A stretch of DNA of 64,000 nucleotides. Origin: Devosia marina (GTDB lineage: Bacteria; Pseudomonadota; Alphaproteobacteria; Rhizobiales; Devosiaceae). Within the stretch, counting starts at the first letter, position 1. The number at the start of each line of letters is the position of its first letter. The stretch lies in contig NZ_WQRF01000005.1 in assembly GCF_009758415.1 (NCBI RefSeq), positions 1 through 64,000 of the forward strand. The letters run 5' to 3'. A program made the translations under genes and the position numbers. Positions 48,889 through 58,523 of the stretch are shown here, piece by piece. The notes under the pieces were generated by a model, which was not told the DNA's origin, did not search any database, and saw only the letters and a program-made list of their open reading frames with translations.

Positions 48889-49277
48889 CCAGCACGCCTC
48901 CCGAAAGCCAGGACCTCTTCGCCATTGCCGAACTCGCCCGCGAGTTCGGCATTTCGACCCGGGCCATCCGCTTCTACGAATCCAAGGGCTTGCTCTCGCC
49001 CGAACGTGTCGGAGCCACGCGCATCTTCCGCAAGCGTGACCGGGCCCGGCTGATCCTGATTCTGCGCGGCAAGCGGCTCGGCTTCACCTTGCGCGACATT
49101 TCCGACTATCTCAGCCTTTACGACGCCGACCGCACCCAGCAGGTGAACCTGTTGGCCGAGAAGGTCGACGAGCGCTTGGCCCTGCTCGAACGCCAGCGCA
49201 ACGATCTCGAGACCACGATCCGCGAGTTGCGCGAGATCAAGCAGCTCGCGCAGGATCGGTTGCAGAAGGCGGGCTAA
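48885..49277 (+). CDS. MerR-family regulator of the fad locus
   Basis: A 130-residue MerR protein. The winged helix-turn-helix is at about 12-80 (AELAREFGISTRAIRFYESK, G-L-L-S-P), with a dimerising coiled coil at 85-128. It has no C-terminal cysteine cluster, so it is not a metal sensor. The layout resembles LiuR-type regulators of acyl-CoA catabolism. The GTG start overlaps the fadD stop. It probably binds the two TTGACG palindromes upstream and senses an acyl-CoA. Its 3' end overlaps the convergent next gene by four bases. Confidence 0.88.
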   Translation: MTSTPPESQDLFAIAELAREFGISTRAIRFYESKGLLSPERVGATRIFRKRDRARLILILRGKRLGFTLRDISDYLSLYDADRTQQVNLLAEKVDERLALLERQRNDLETTIRELREIKQLAQDRLQKAG

Positions 49278-49543
49278 CGCTCCCCGCGCCTCTTGTGGCT
49301 ACTGGTCATCGGGCCTGGCTTTTTCGGCTTCTTCCAGCCCTTGGGCGGCTGTCGCACTGGCGCATTTGATCCCAATCCGATCTGTCCGGGCGGCGCCTGT
49401 CCGACGATATCTTCGCTTTCGCCCCTGAGCCGGGCGATCTCGTCGCGCAGTGCCGCAGCCTTGTCGAAATCAAAGGCGGCAGCCGCCGCCTCCATCTGCT
49501 TTTCCAGCGCCATCAGGCGCTGATGATTGGTCCGCGATGACAT
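49274..49543 (-). CDS. UVR-motif small protein
   Basis: An 89-residue protein with a UvrB/UvrC-type motif at about 9-40 (EKQMEAAAAAFDFDKAAALR) and a basic Gly/Pro/Lys tail. The motif mediates UvrB-UvrC contact in excision repair. This protein is otherwise uncharacterised. It sits three bases downstream of the DNA ligase gene and is probably in the same operon. Confidence 0.8.
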   Translation of the reverse strand: MSSRTNHQRLMALEKQMEAAAAAFDFDKAAALRDEIARLRGESEDIVGQAPPGQIGLGSNAPVRQPPKGWKKPKKPGPMTSSHKRRGER

Positions 49544-49546
49544 CGC

Positions 49547-51112
49547 TCACCCCACAAACGCATCCATGTCTTCAAGTCGCGCGGCCTCACTGGCCGGCTT
49601 GTCCCAGCGTATCCGGTTGATGCGCGGAAAGCGCAGCGCCACGCCCGATTTGTGCCGCGCACTGCGCTGGGCGCTGTCGAACGCCACCTCGAACACCAGC
49701 TCCTTCTTCACCTCGCGCACCGGCCCGAAACTGCCGATCGAATTGGCCCGAATCCAGCGGTCGAGCTGTTTCAACTCCTCATCGGTGAAGCCGAAATAGG
49801 CCTTGCCGATGGGTACGATCTCATTGCCTTTCCACACTCCGAATGTGTAGTCCGAATAGAACGAGCTCCGCTTGCCATGCCCGCGCTGGGCATACATCAG
49901 CACCGCATCGACCAGATTGGGATCGCGTTTCCACTTGAACCAGAACCCCTTGGGCCGGCCCGGCACATAGGGCGCGGTCCTGAGCTTGAGCATCACACCC
50001 TCATGGCCGTGGCTTTCCGCGCCCTGGCGCCGCAACCTGACAACGTCCTCCCATGCGGTGAAGCCAAGCACCTCGGAAAGATCCAGCCGGGTCTGCGGAT
50101 TCTGGTCGAACCACGCCTCCAAACGTGCCCGTCGCGCTTGCCAGCCCAGCGCCCTGATGTCCTCGTCACCATCGAACAGCATGTCATAGACCCGCACAAA
50201 GCCGGGCAGCTCGGCCATTTGCTTTGGCGCCGCAACCTTGCGGTTCAGCCGCTGCTGCAGATCATTGAAGCTGCCCGGCGCGAAATCGTGCCCGACCAGC
50301 AATTCGCCATCCAGCACGGCCCACCCCATGGCGGCCTCGACCACGTCGGGAAAGCTGGCCGCTATGTCGTCGCCTGTGCGCGAAAACAGCGATGCCCCAT
50401 CGCGCCCCAGCACAAGCTGCACCCTTATCCCGTCCCATTTCCATTCCGCGGCGAAGTCGCGCGGATCAAGCTTGTCGAAATCGCTCTCCTCGATTGGCGT
50501 GGAGAGCATCAGGGGATGAAACCGCGCCGTGTGATCCACCTCCGGCCGCCCGGTCTTGCCTTCCAGCCAAGCGAACAACTCGGCATAGGGCGGCTTCAAT
50601 CCATGCCAGACCTCCTCGATGGCCTGCAGCTCCACCCCGCTCATCTCGGCCAGTGCAGTCTTGGCCAACCGCGCCGAAACGCCAATGCGCAGCGCACCGG
50701 TCGCCAGCTTGATCAGCGCCCAGCGCTCATGGATCGCTGCCTGCGACAAAAGCCCGCCGATCACCCTGGGCAGGTCCACCTTGCTGGTGGTGTTGAGCAG
50801 CTCTACCAGCACGTTCAGACGCGGCAGTTCCCCCTCACCGTGATGCGGCCAGATCAGCGCAATGGTTTCGCCCAGGTCCCCGACATAATCATAGGAGAGC
50901 GCAAACAGCGTTTCCTCCACTTCGGCCAGGACGGTTTGCTTGAGCAGGGCCGGCTTGACATTGGCAATGTCGAGTTCGCCGGTCAGCACGGCCAGCGCCA
51001 CGCCGCGATCCGGGTCCGGCACCTCGGCGAAATACTGCCCCAGTGACGAGATTTTCCGCGTGCGCGAGGGGGTGAGCGCCAGGAGTTCGAGCAATTCCGC
51101 AAAACGCTTCAT
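49547..51112 (-). CDS. ATP-dependent DNA ligase (Lhr-exonuclease-associated type)
   Basis: A 521-residue ligase. The nucleotidyl-lysine is K225 in E-W-K-W-D-G-I-R, and motifs III (F-S-R-T-G), IIIa and V (F-W-F-K-W-K-R) follow. An N-terminal DNA-binding domain (1-200) and a C-terminal OB domain complete it. This matches the ligases encoded with the Lhr-like helicase and the metallo-beta-lactamase exonuclease, linked to repair. It overlaps the exonuclease gene by four bases. Confidence 0.92.
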   Translation of the reverse strand: MKRFAELLELLALTPSRTRKISSLGQYFAEVPDPDRGVALAVLTGELDIANVKPALLKQTVLAEVEETLFALSYDYVGDLGETIALIWPHHGEGELPRLNVLVELLNTTSKVDLPRVIGGLLSQAAIHERWALIKLATGALRIGVSARLAKTALAEMSGVELQAIEEVWHGLKPPYAELFAWLEGKTGRPEVDHTARFHPLMLSTPIEESDFDKLDPRDFAAEWKWDGIRVQLVLGRDGASLFSRTGDDIAASFPDVVEAAMGWAVLDGELLVGHDFAPGSFNDLQQRLNRKVAAPKQMAELPGFVRVYDMLFDGDEDIRALGWQARRARLEAWFDQNPQTRLDLSEVLGFTAWEDVVRLRRQGAESHGHEGVMLKLRTAPYVPGRPKGFWFKWKRDPNLVDAVLMYAQRGHGKRSSFYSDYTFGVWKGNEIVPIGKAYFGFTDEELKQLDRWIRANSIGSFGPVREVKKELVFEVAFDSAQRSARHKSGVALRFPRINRIRWDKPASEAARLEDMDAFVG

Positions 51113-52110
51113 GCGCCGCCCTCTCCGCCATCATCATCCAGCCCCGGCAGGGCCAGCGGTTCGGCCGCAAGCCCCTGCTGCCGGCACCAATAGACCAGCG
51201 CATCCTCGCGCCCATGTGTCACCCAGACAGTCCCCGCGCCGCTCTCCAGGATCGACTTATTGAGTTCGCCCCAGTCGCAATGATCCGAGATGACCAGCGG
51301 CAGTTCCACCAGAGCCTGGCGGGCCCGCTGCTTGATGCTCATCCAGCCCGAGGCCTGGCACACCACCGGATCGGGGAAACGCCGGCTCCAGCGATCGCGA
51401 ATAGCCGAGGGCGGCGCGATGACGATCTGCCCGGCCATGGCGGCTTTGGGCATGCCGGTGGCTGGCAACAACTCACCTAGGGGCACGCCCAGCTCCTCAT
51501 AGAGCGCGCACAGCTCGATCATCGCGCCATGCAGGTAAATTGGCCGGTTCCAGCCCGCATCGCGCAACAGCGCAATCACCCGCTGCGCTTTGCCCAACGC
51601 ATAGCAGCCCACCAGATGACAACGCTCGGGCTGATCGGCCACCGATTTCAGCAGCCGCGCGATTTCGTCCATAGGGTGCGGATGCTGAAACACCGGCAAT
51701 CCAAATGTTGCCTCGGTCACCAGCAGGTCACATGCCACCGGTTCATAGGGCTCGGCTGTTCTGTCCGGCAGGCGCTTATAGTCGCCCGTCACCAGCGCCC
51801 GCTGGCCTTCGGCCTCGATTCTCACCTGCGCCGAACCCAATATATGGCCGGCTGGATGCAGGCTCACCTTGGCTCCGTCGATGCTCAACACCTCGCCAAA
51901 GCGCAGCGGCTCGAACCGCCCGGCACAGTCTGCGCCATAGCGCACCTGCATGATGGCGATGGTTTCCGGCGTGGCCAGCACCGCGCCATGGCCCGGCCGG
52001 GCATGGTCGGCGTGGCCATGGGTAATGATGGCGCGCGGCTTCGGCGCAACCGGATCAATCCAGGCGTCGATGGCGGGCACGTAGAGATCGCGGTCGAGGA
52101 TGAAGCTCAT
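51109..52110 (-). CDS. Ligase-associated DNA exonuclease (MBL fold)
   Basis: A 333-residue metallo-beta-lactamase/beta-CASP-like nuclease. The metal motif is T-H31-G-H33-A-D35-H36-A, and further ligands lie in L-H-P-A-G-H and V-T-G-D-Y-K. Relatives in Pseudomonas putida are 3'-5' exonucleases that work with the ligase. It is first in a ligase-UVR operon. The Lhr-type helicase and phosphoesterase usually found with it are not in the window. Confidence 0.92.
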   Translation of the reverse strand: MSFILDRDLYVPAIDAWIDPVAPKPRAIITHGHADHARPGHGAVLATPETIAIMQVRYGADCAGRFEPLRFGEVLSIDGAKVSLHPAGHILGSAQVRIEAEGQRALVTGDYKRLPDRTAEPYEPVACDLLVTEATFGLPVFQHPHPMDEIARLLKSVADQPERCHLVGCYALGKAQRVIALLRDAGWNRPIYLHGAMIELCALYEELGVPLGELLPATGMPKAAMAGQIVIAPPSAIRDRWSRRFPDPVVCQASGWMSIKQRARQALVELPLVISDHCDWGELNKSILESGAGTVWVTHGREDALVYWCRQQGLAAEPLALPGLDDDGGEGGA

Positions 52111-52271
52111 AGTTCTACCAAAACGCAGCGATGCGAGACCCGGTTCACGCCATCACCGCCACTTTTGCACCCTGCCGTCGCCAGCCCGTGTCAGCATGGT
52201 GCCCGGACCAAGATCCGGCCTTGCCTTCCCGACCGCATTGTTTCAGACCGGATGAAAACGAGGAGCCAGAT

Positions 52272-53279
52272 ATGCGCAAGACGACCCACGCCCCCGGCAC
52301 CATCCATCGCCTGACCGTCGAGAGCAAGGCGCTGGCCAATAACCGGCTCGGCGATGACACGACACGCCTTGTCGATGTCTATGTGCCGGCCGGCCATGAT
52401 GGCAAGGATCTGCCGCTGCTGGTCGATCTTGTTGGCTATATGGCCGGCGGCCCGGCCCACACGGCTTGGAAGGCCTTTACCGAAAACGTCCCCGAACGCC
52501 TCGACCGGTTGATCGGTGAGGGCAAGATGTCGCCGGTGGTGGTCGCCTTCCCCGATTGCTTTACCCGCCTGGGCGGCAATCAATATGTGAACTCACCGGT
52601 CATGGGAAACTGGGAGGATTTCCTGGTCGAGGAAATGCTGCCGGCGGTCGAGAAGAAGTTCTTCTGCGGCGGCACGGGGCGGCGCGGCGTGTTCGGAAAG
52701 TCGTCGGGCGGCTTCGGGAGCCTGGTCCACGCCATGCGCCATCCGGACGTCTGGGCCGCAGCCGCCAGCCATTCCGGCGATGCCGGGTTTGAGCATCTTT
52801 ACCTGGCCGGCTTCCCTGACGTCCTGATGGCCCTGGCCAAGAAGGAGAATTCCATCGAAGCCTGGATGAAGGCCTTCGAGGCCAAGCCCAAGCTCGATGG
52901 CAAGGACACCATGACGCTGATGGTCCTATGCCAGGCGGCCAGCTTCGATCCCGATCCCGACGCCTATCTGGGCCTGAGGCTGCCGGTGACGCTCGACACC
53001 TGCGAGATCATTCCCGAACGCTGGGAAAACTGGCTCGCCTGGGACCCGGCCCTGATGGTCAAGTCCCACGCCGATGCCATCGGCAAGTTGAAAGGCTTTT
53101 TCCTCGATTGCGGCACCGAGGACCAATACGCGATCCTTTACGGCACCAGACGCATCCACAAGGCGCTCGAGCAGCGCGGCATCGCCCATCGCTACGAGGA
53201 ATTCCCCGACAACCATTCCGGCATCGACTACCGCATGGATGTCAGCCTGCCCTATCTGGCGGACGTGTTGAGCCAGTAG
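52272..53279 (+). CDS. Esterase of the Fes/esterase-D superfamily
   Basis: A 335-residue protein with an esterase fold. The nucleophile motif is G-K-S-S-G-G-F-G-S, and the C-terminal His lies in F-P-D-N-H-S-G. There is no signal peptide, so it is probably cytoplasmic. Members cleave esters or thioesters such as S-formylglutathione or siderophores; the substrate here is unknown. ATG 52272 follows GAGGAG. The gene faces the M16 peptidase gene. Confidence 0.8.
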   Translation: MRKTTHAPGTIHRLTVESKALANNRLGDDTTRLVDVYVPAGHDGKDLPLLVDLVGYMAGGPAHTAWKAFTENVPERLDRLIGEGKMSPVVVAFPDCFTRLGGNQYVNSPVMGNWEDFLVEEMLPAVEKKFFCGGTGRRGVFGKSSGGFGSLVHAMRHPDVWAAAASHSGDAGFEHLYLAGFPDVLMALAKKENSIEAWMKAFEAKPKLDGKDTMTLMVLCQAASFDPDPDAYLGLRLPVTLDTCEIIPERWENWLAWDPALMVKSHADAIGKLKGFFLDCGTEDQYAILYGTRRIHKALEQRGIAHRYEEFPDNHSGIDYRMDVSLPYLADVLSQ

Positions 53280-53307
53280 GTCGTGCTTGCAGGTTCCGGC
53301 TCTTTCC

Positions 53308-53333
53308 TCTCCCTCCCCCTCAGGGGGAGGGAG
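53308..53333. repeat. Intergenic palindrome, 11-base arms
   Basis: CTCCCTCCCCC, loop TCA, GGGGGAGGGAG between convergent genes. There is no T-tract on either side. It looks like a REP-type intergenic palindrome of the kind common in related genomes. Confidence 0.6.
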
Positions 53334-53362
53334 GCGCACGAACCGCCAACCACTATAGGGCT

Positions 53363-56269
53363 TCACACCACCTTGCTGACCTCAAGCAATCCAGGCTGCT
53401 TTTCATTGGCGGTGGTGATCGCCGCCTCGCCGCCCAAAACCACCACATGGCCCTTCTCGGCCACCAGATCGATGGCATCGGCCAGGGCCAGGAAATCAGC
53501 CCGGCTGGTGCCAAGGATTTCATCACGCCGCTGCTGGCGAATGTCGTCGGAGGTACCGTTGAGCAGGCGCCACATGGCCGAATACCCCTTGGCATCGGGG
53601 AATTCGGGCCGGTCGAGATCGCCGACCACACCGATCACCGAGCGCACCAGATCAGACTCGCCAATCTCGGCTCGCAAGGCCTTGGCGGCGCCGTCATAAA
53701 CCTCGAGGGTCTTGAGCAGATTTGGGTCCCGGTAGGAGAGGAAGGCAAAATTGCCCGAGGACAGGTCGAACCGGCTCGACCCGCCATAGGCGCCGCCCTG
53801 CACGCGCACCTTGTCCCAGAGATAGGTGGTGTTGAGCAGCCGCAGCGCCACCGAAGATGCCGCTGAAAGCTCGACCCCGAGCGCCTTGAGATTGGCACCT
53901 TTGCCCACATAATTGACTTGGGCCGGGATCACCAGGCCCTCATTCTTCGGCGCGAAGGCGTGCCCCCAATCCGCATTGGCCAGCACAGCCTCTGGCAAAC
54001 CGCCAACAAAGCTCTCAAGCGCGCCTTTGGCGCCATCCCAGAGTTCGCCATCGGCAGTGAGATTGACGATCATGCGGCCGCGATTGAACAGCTTGTCGCG
54101 GATGGCAAAGAGCTGGGCCGCGACGCTGTCCCAATCGCTGTCGATGCGCTTGACCAGGCCCTTGAGGAAGTCGAGATAACTGACCCCGCTCATCTGTTCG
54201 GCGATCCAGCCCGCTTCGGTCAGGCCCGCCTTGATTCGGGTGTCGACAATGGCATTGCCGCTGGGTACGAGCCGGGCCTCAAAGCCGGCCTTTTCTTCCA
54301 GGGCCATCTGCTTGAAACGCGCCTTGTTGGAAAGGTCAGCATCGAGCAGCACATCGCCCATAATGTCGAGCATGCCAGCGAACTTGTCAGCCACGGCCTT
54401 GCCGGACAGGAAGAACCAGGCGGCCGTGCCCGAGCCGTCCTGCATGCTGGCAAGACCACGGTGCTGGGCGATGCCGCCCGTGGTGCGACCGATCCGCTGG
54501 GTTAGCGAGACGAAATCTTCCTTGCTGGTGCCGGTCTGCAGCAAAGCCCGCCCGAACAGGGGCAGATAGGGCAGATCGGCCTTGTCGAGCACGTGCAGGT
54601 CAAACCCAAGATCGAGATACAAAATCCCCAGCGTCGGCAGGTCGTGATATAGTGTGCGCACGCCGGATATGGCGCTTTCCGCGGTCGGTACTGTTCGGAT
54701 ATCGCGGTCCAGATCATCCAGCGTCAGCGTCGGAATCCTGGCCAGATCCTCCGGCTTGTCGACGCTTTCCTGCAGCGCTCGCAAGCGACCGGTGCGCTCC
54801 ATGACCCGGGCCAATTCGCTCTCGCTCAGGCCGGCCCGCACCGCCGCCAGCCTGTCAGCTTCGGCCTTGGCCTCACGCGCACCCTGCTCGGGATCGGCCT
54901 CGATCCGCGAGGTCACACGATGTGGATTGTCGAGGAACAGCCGCCGGATTTCTTTTTCGAAATGCCCGTTGGCTGCCTTCTCCTTGAGGCTAGACAGGGC
55001 ATCTTCATAGACCAGCGGCGAAAGCGGATCGCCGCCGTGCAGCCAGCCGCCAAGCGCGGTGAACATATAGGTCATGCCGCGCGGATAGGAGCCGCTATTC
55101 TGCTCGCGCAGATTGAACTCGAAGGTATTGATCGCCGCTGCGCGCTGCTCCTCGGAAAACCCGGATTCGGCCAGCTCCGCCAGTGTCTCCAGCACCAGCT
55201 TTTCGACCTTCTCTGCATCAGCCGGATCGATCCCCTTGAGCCCGAACCCGCCCATGGGCTGGCGCAGATAGGAGGAGATACCACCTCCGATCATGCCCTC
55301 GCCCAGTCCGCTCTCATTGAGCTTTTTACGCAGCGGCGCGGCCGAATTGCCGGCCAGGAGATAGCTCAGCATGCCGTGGCTCAGCGTCTCTTCCCGGCTT
55401 TCAGGCGGATCGAGCATCCAGCTGACAGAAACCATGCCATCGCGGCGCTTGTCTGGATCAATTGAGCCGGCATAGGTGCCCGACACCTGACGCGGCGCAT
55501 TCCAGCGCGGCTGCAGCTTCACCTCGGCATCCACCTCGAGCTTGTCGAATTGGCTGAAATAATCATCGAGAATCGCCAGCCGCCTCTCCGGCGCGTCATC
55601 GCCCGAAAACACCACCCGCGCATTGGAGGGGTGGTAATAGGTCTGGTGAAAGCGCTTGAACTGTTCATAGGTCAATTCGGGGATGACCCTGGGGTCGCCG
55701 CCCGAGCTCTTGCCGTAGGTGGTGTCGGGATAAAGCGCGGTCTGGGTCTGGGTGTGCATCACCGAATCCGGCGAGGAATAGACCCCCTTCATTTCGTTGA
55801 AGACCACGCCCTTGTAGACCAGCGGCGCATCGGGATCGTCGAGCTCATAGTGCCAGCCTTCCTGGCTGAACGTGTCCTCGGAAATCAGCGGAAACAGCAC
55901 CGCGTCGAGATAGACATCGACCAGGTTGTAGAAGTCCTTGAGGTTCTGGCTGGCCACCGGATAGGCGGTCTTGTCCGGAAAGGTCATGGCGTTGAGGAAG
56001 GTGTGCATCGACCCCTTGAGCAGCTCCACGAACGGCTTCTTGACCGGATATTTGCGCGACCCGCACAGCACCGAATGCTCAAGGATATGCGCAATGCCGG
56101 TGGAATCCTCAGGCGGCGTCTTGAAGGTGATGCCGAAAACCTTGTTCTCGTCCTCATTGACGAGACTGAGTACCTCCGCCCCGGTTTTCTTGTGCCGATA
56201 GAGTTTTGCCTGGGATTTGATCTCGGCAATGGTCTCGTCGCGGACAAGCTCGAAGGCGGGATGGGACAT
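53363..56269 (-). CDS. M16C metallopeptidase, presequence-protease-like
   Basis: A 968-residue zinc peptidase of the insulinase family, PreP/Cym1 branch. The inverted zinc motif is H61-I-L-E-H65, with the third ligand Glu in G-V-V-F-N-E-M-K. Four M16 domains and a central coiled hinge (about 480-540) account for the length. Members degrade peptides up to about 65 residues in the cytoplasm or periplasm. No signal peptide is visible. ATG 56269 is chosen over a TTG 15 bases earlier. Confidence 0.92.
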   Translation of the reverse strand: MSHPAFELVRDETIAEIKSQAKLYRHKKTGAEVLSLVNEDENKVFGITFKTPPEDSTGIAHILEHSVLCGSRKYPVKKPFVELLKGSMHTFLNAMTFPDKTAYPVASQNLKDFYNLVDVYLDAVLFPLISEDTFSQEGWHYELDDPDAPLVYKGVVFNEMKGVYSSPDSVMHTQTQTALYPDTTYGKSSGGDPRVIPELTYEQFKRFHQTYYHPSNARVVFSGDDAPERRLAILDDYFSQFDKLEVDAEVKLQPRWNAPRQVSGTYAGSIDPDKRRDGMVSVSWMLDPPESREETLSHGMLSYLLAGNSAAPLRKKLNESGLGEGMIGGGISSYLRQPMGGFGLKGIDPADAEKVEKLVLETLAELAESGFSEEQRAAAINTFEFNLREQNSGSYPRGMTYMFTALGGWLHGGDPLSPLVYEDALSSLKEKAANGHFEKEIRRLFLDNPHRVTSRIEADPEQGAREAKAEADRLAAVRAGLSESELARVMERTGRLRALQESVDKPEDLARIPTLTLDDLDRDIRTVPTAESAISGVRTLYHDLPTLGILYLDLGFDLHVLDKADLPYLPLFGRALLQTGTSKEDFVSLTQRIGRTTGGIAQHRGLASMQDGSGTAAWFFLSGKAVADKFAGMLDIMGDVLLDADLSNKARFKQMALEEKAGFEARLVPSGNAIVDTRIKAGLTEAGWIAEQMSGVSYLDFLKGLVKRIDSDWDSVAAQLFAIRDKLFNRGRMIVNLTADGELWDGAKGALESFVGGLPEAVLANADWGHAFAPKNEGLVIPAQVNYVGKGANLKALGVELSAASSVALRLLNTTYLWDKVRVQGGAYGGSSRFDLSSGNFAFLSYRDPNLLKTLEVYDGAAKALRAEIGESDLVRSVIGVVGDLDRPEFPDAKGYSAMWRLLNGTSDDIRQQRRDEILGTSRADFLALADAIDLVAEKGHVVVLGGEAAITTANEKQPGLLEVSKVV

Positions 56270-56383
56270 GGATACTCTCGACAATGCTTCTGGTTGATGG
56301 GCTCAACCTAGGCATGCGAGAGGGCCAACGCTAGGGGTGCTTGGCACAATCCCCCCGGCTCAGGCGTCAACGATTGTCGATAT

Positions 56384-56740
56384 TCAATGAAACCGCTTGC
56401 GCTCGCGCTCACGCGCCAGAATGCCCGGGGCGTTCAACCTCGCAATCGGTTGACCGGCATCGGTAGGAATATCGCCAGAAAGCTGCAGATCGAGGTAGCG
56501 CGCGCAGCAGACCCTGAGAAACGAAGTGAAATTGCCCAGATCGTGCCCGGCATCGATTGATTCGTGATGCAGCCGGGTAATCAGCTGCACCACATTCATC
56601 GCGTCACGTTGCGCAATCTCCTCGAGCTTGCCCCAGAAGAAGTTCTCCAGCCTGATACTGGTCACCATGCCGTCGATCCGCAATGAGCGCGTCGTCGACT
56701 CCCAGAGCCGGGCATCTGCCTTGATGAAGAGTTCGCACAT
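56384..56740 (-). CDS. Ribbon-helix-helix domain protein
   Basis: A 118-residue protein with the RHH_4 pattern: RSLRIDGMVTSIRLENFFW, then LEEIAQRDAMNVVQLITRLH. The ribbon-helix-helix fold usually binds DNA as a dimer; members may be small regulators. The gene lies 26 bases downstream of the DJ-1/PfpI gene and may be co-transcribed. Confidence 0.78.
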   Translation of the reverse strand: MCELFIKADARLWESTTRSLRIDGMVTSIRLENFFWGKLEEIAQRDAMNVVQLITRLHHESIDAGHDLGNFTSFLRVCCARYLDLQLSGDIPTDAGQPIARLNAPGILARERERKRFH

Positions 56741-56766
56741 TCGCTGCCTCCTGCGTCTGACGCCGA

Positions 56767-57360
56767 TCAGGCCGCCTTGTTCACGCTTTCGGACTGCGCA
56801 GCCAGCACGGCCATGAACTGCTTGAGCCAGGCCGGATGAGCCGGCCAGGCGGGCGCCGTCACCAGATTGCCATCGCTGACCGCGCCGTCAATCGCTATGT
56901 CGGCATAATGTCCGCCTGCCAGCTCGACTTCCGGACGGCAGGCCGGATAGGCCGAGCATTGACGGCCCTTGAGGACGCCGGCCGCTGCCAGCAATTGCGC
57001 CCCATGACAGATCGCCGCAACCGGCTTGTTGGCGTCAAAGAAATGCCGCACCATCTCGAGCACTTTTTCATCGAGCCGCAGATATTCGGGAGCCCGCCCG
57101 CCAGGCACCACCAGCGCATCATAGGCGGCAGGGTCGATCTGCTCGAAGCTGGCGTTCAGCGTGAAATTGTGGCCGCGCTTTTCCGAATAGGTCTGGGCGC
57201 CTTCAAAATCGTGGATCGAGGTTGCAACCTGCTCGCCGGCCTTCTTGCCGGGGCAGACGGCGTGTACCTCATGGCCGCAGGCCAGCAGCGCCTGGAACGG
57301 CACCATGGTTTCATAGTCTTCGGTATAGTCACCGGTGACCATCAGAATCTTTGCGCACAT
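56767..57360 (-). CDS. DJ-1/PfpI family protein
   Basis: A 197-residue class-I glutamine-amidotransferase-like protein. The nucleophile elbow is A-I-C118-H-G-A-Q, and the conserved acid lies in an early [12 protein letters not shown]. Relatives act as chaperones, glyoxalases or proteases; which applies is not clear. AGGAGAA precedes the ATG. Confidence 0.85.
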   Translation of the reverse strand: MCAKILMVTGDYTEDYETMVPFQALLACGHEVHAVCPGKKAGEQVATSIHDFEGAQTYSEKRGHNFTLNASFEQIDPAAYDALVVPGGRAPEYLRLDEKVLEMVRHFFDANKPVAAICHGAQLLAAAGVLKGRQCSAYPACRPEVELAGGHYADIAIDGAVSDGNLVTAPAWPAHPAWLKQFMAVLAAQSESVNKAA

Positions 57361-57444
57361 CTTTGGTTCTCCTCCCGAGTTCGCGGGAGGAGGATAGGCC
57401 AGCTCTGCCAGCCAGTGGTATTAAGCCGCTACTACGTTGACCAA

Positions 57445-58419
57445 TTACACCCCGCCCCGGATTTCCGGCTTTACTTCGTCGCGATACCATTCGCCCAATT
57501 GCTTCATCAGCGCGGGGAACAGGCTCTTGCGTTCGGAAGCAGCGACATTGTCGGCGATTTGTTCGGGCTTTGAGACGCCGGCGATGACCGTCGAGACCTG
57601 CGGGTGATCGAGAATCCAGCGCAGGGCGAACTGGCTGAGCGGCACGCCTTCTGGGGCATAACCCTTGAGCGTCTGCACCAGTTCGACGCCGCGCTCAAAA
57701 GGTATGCCGGAAAAGGTTTCGCCCACCGAAAAAGCCGCCCCGTCGCGATTGTAGCTGCGGTGATCGCTGGCATCGAACTGGGTGTTCTTGTCATATTTGC
57801 CGCTCAGCAGCCCGCTGGCCAAAGGCAGGCGCACGATGATGCCGACATCTTTTTCGGCTGCCCTGGGCAAGAGCTCGTCAACCGCGTCCTGGCGGAACAG
57901 GTTGAAAATGATCTGCAGCGTGGCGCAGCCGGGCTGGTCCAGGCAGATCAGGCCTTCCTCTATGGTTTCAACGCTCGCCCCCCAATGGCGCACCAGCCCC
58001 TCGGCCTTGAGCTCGTCCATCCAGCCAAAAATCGCGCCATCGCGCAGCACTTCGGTCGGCACGCAGTGTAACTGCGCCAGATCGAGCGTATCGACACCCA
58101 GGCGCTTGGCAGAACCGACGAGGCTGTCGCGAATGGCCTGTTTGGAATAGCCATCGGGATAGAGGCCAGCCCCGCGGCCCAGCTTGGTGGCGATGGTGAC
58201 ATTGGGGCCCTTGGCATGGGCGCCGATGCGGCTTTCGCTCAGCCCACCGCCATAGACATCGGCCGTATCCCAGAAGCTGATTCCGGCATTGAGAGCATGG
58301 GTCAGGATCGCGTCGGCGGTCTCGTCGCCCACCGGCCCGAAATCGCCACCAAGCTGCCAGCACCCCAGGCCAATCTCGCTGACCTCATAACCCGTCTTGC
58401 CCAGCCGCCGCGTTTTCAT
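57445..58419 (-). CDS. Aldo/keto reductase
   Basis: A 324-residue NADPH-dependent reductase. D-T-A-D-V-Y-G-G supplies the catalytic Asp and Tyr. Lys follows in I-A-T-K-L-G, and the His position reads L-H-C-V-P. Late in the chain lies the NADPH segment V-I-A-G-V-S-K-P-E-Q. It resembles the sugar- or aldehyde-reducing branch. It is upstream of nothing on its strand and 104 bases from the GntR gene; a joint pathway with the Gfo/Idh protein is possible. Confidence 0.9.
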   Translation of the reverse strand: MKTRRLGKTGYEVSEIGLGCWQLGGDFGPVGDETADAILTHALNAGISFWDTADVYGGGLSESRIGAHAKGPNVTIATKLGRGAGLYPDGYSKQAIRDSLVGSAKRLGVDTLDLAQLHCVPTEVLRDGAIFGWMDELKAEGLVRHWGASVETIEEGLICLDQPGCATLQIIFNLFRQDAVDELLPRAAEKDVGIIVRLPLASGLLSGKYDKNTQFDASDHRSYNRDGAAFSVGETFSGIPFERGVELVQTLKGYAPEGVPLSQFALRWILDHPQVSTVIAGVSKPEQIADNVAASERKSLFPALMKQLGEWYRDEVKPEIRGGV

Positions 58420-58481
58420 GCGTTTGTCTCCCGATCCAGTTATCTGCGGCGCAACCTATTGGCGCACCCGCTCAAGAACAA

Positions 58482-58497
58482 GGGCGCCGCAGCGCCC
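58482..58497 (-). terminator. Intrinsic terminator after the GntR gene
   Basis: On the minus strand GGGCGC-TGCG-GCGCCC is followed by TTGTTCTTG. The stem is six bases, so strength is moderate. Confidence 0.6.
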
Positions 58498-58523
58498 CGG
58501 TTCCAACAATCCTGCACACAGGG

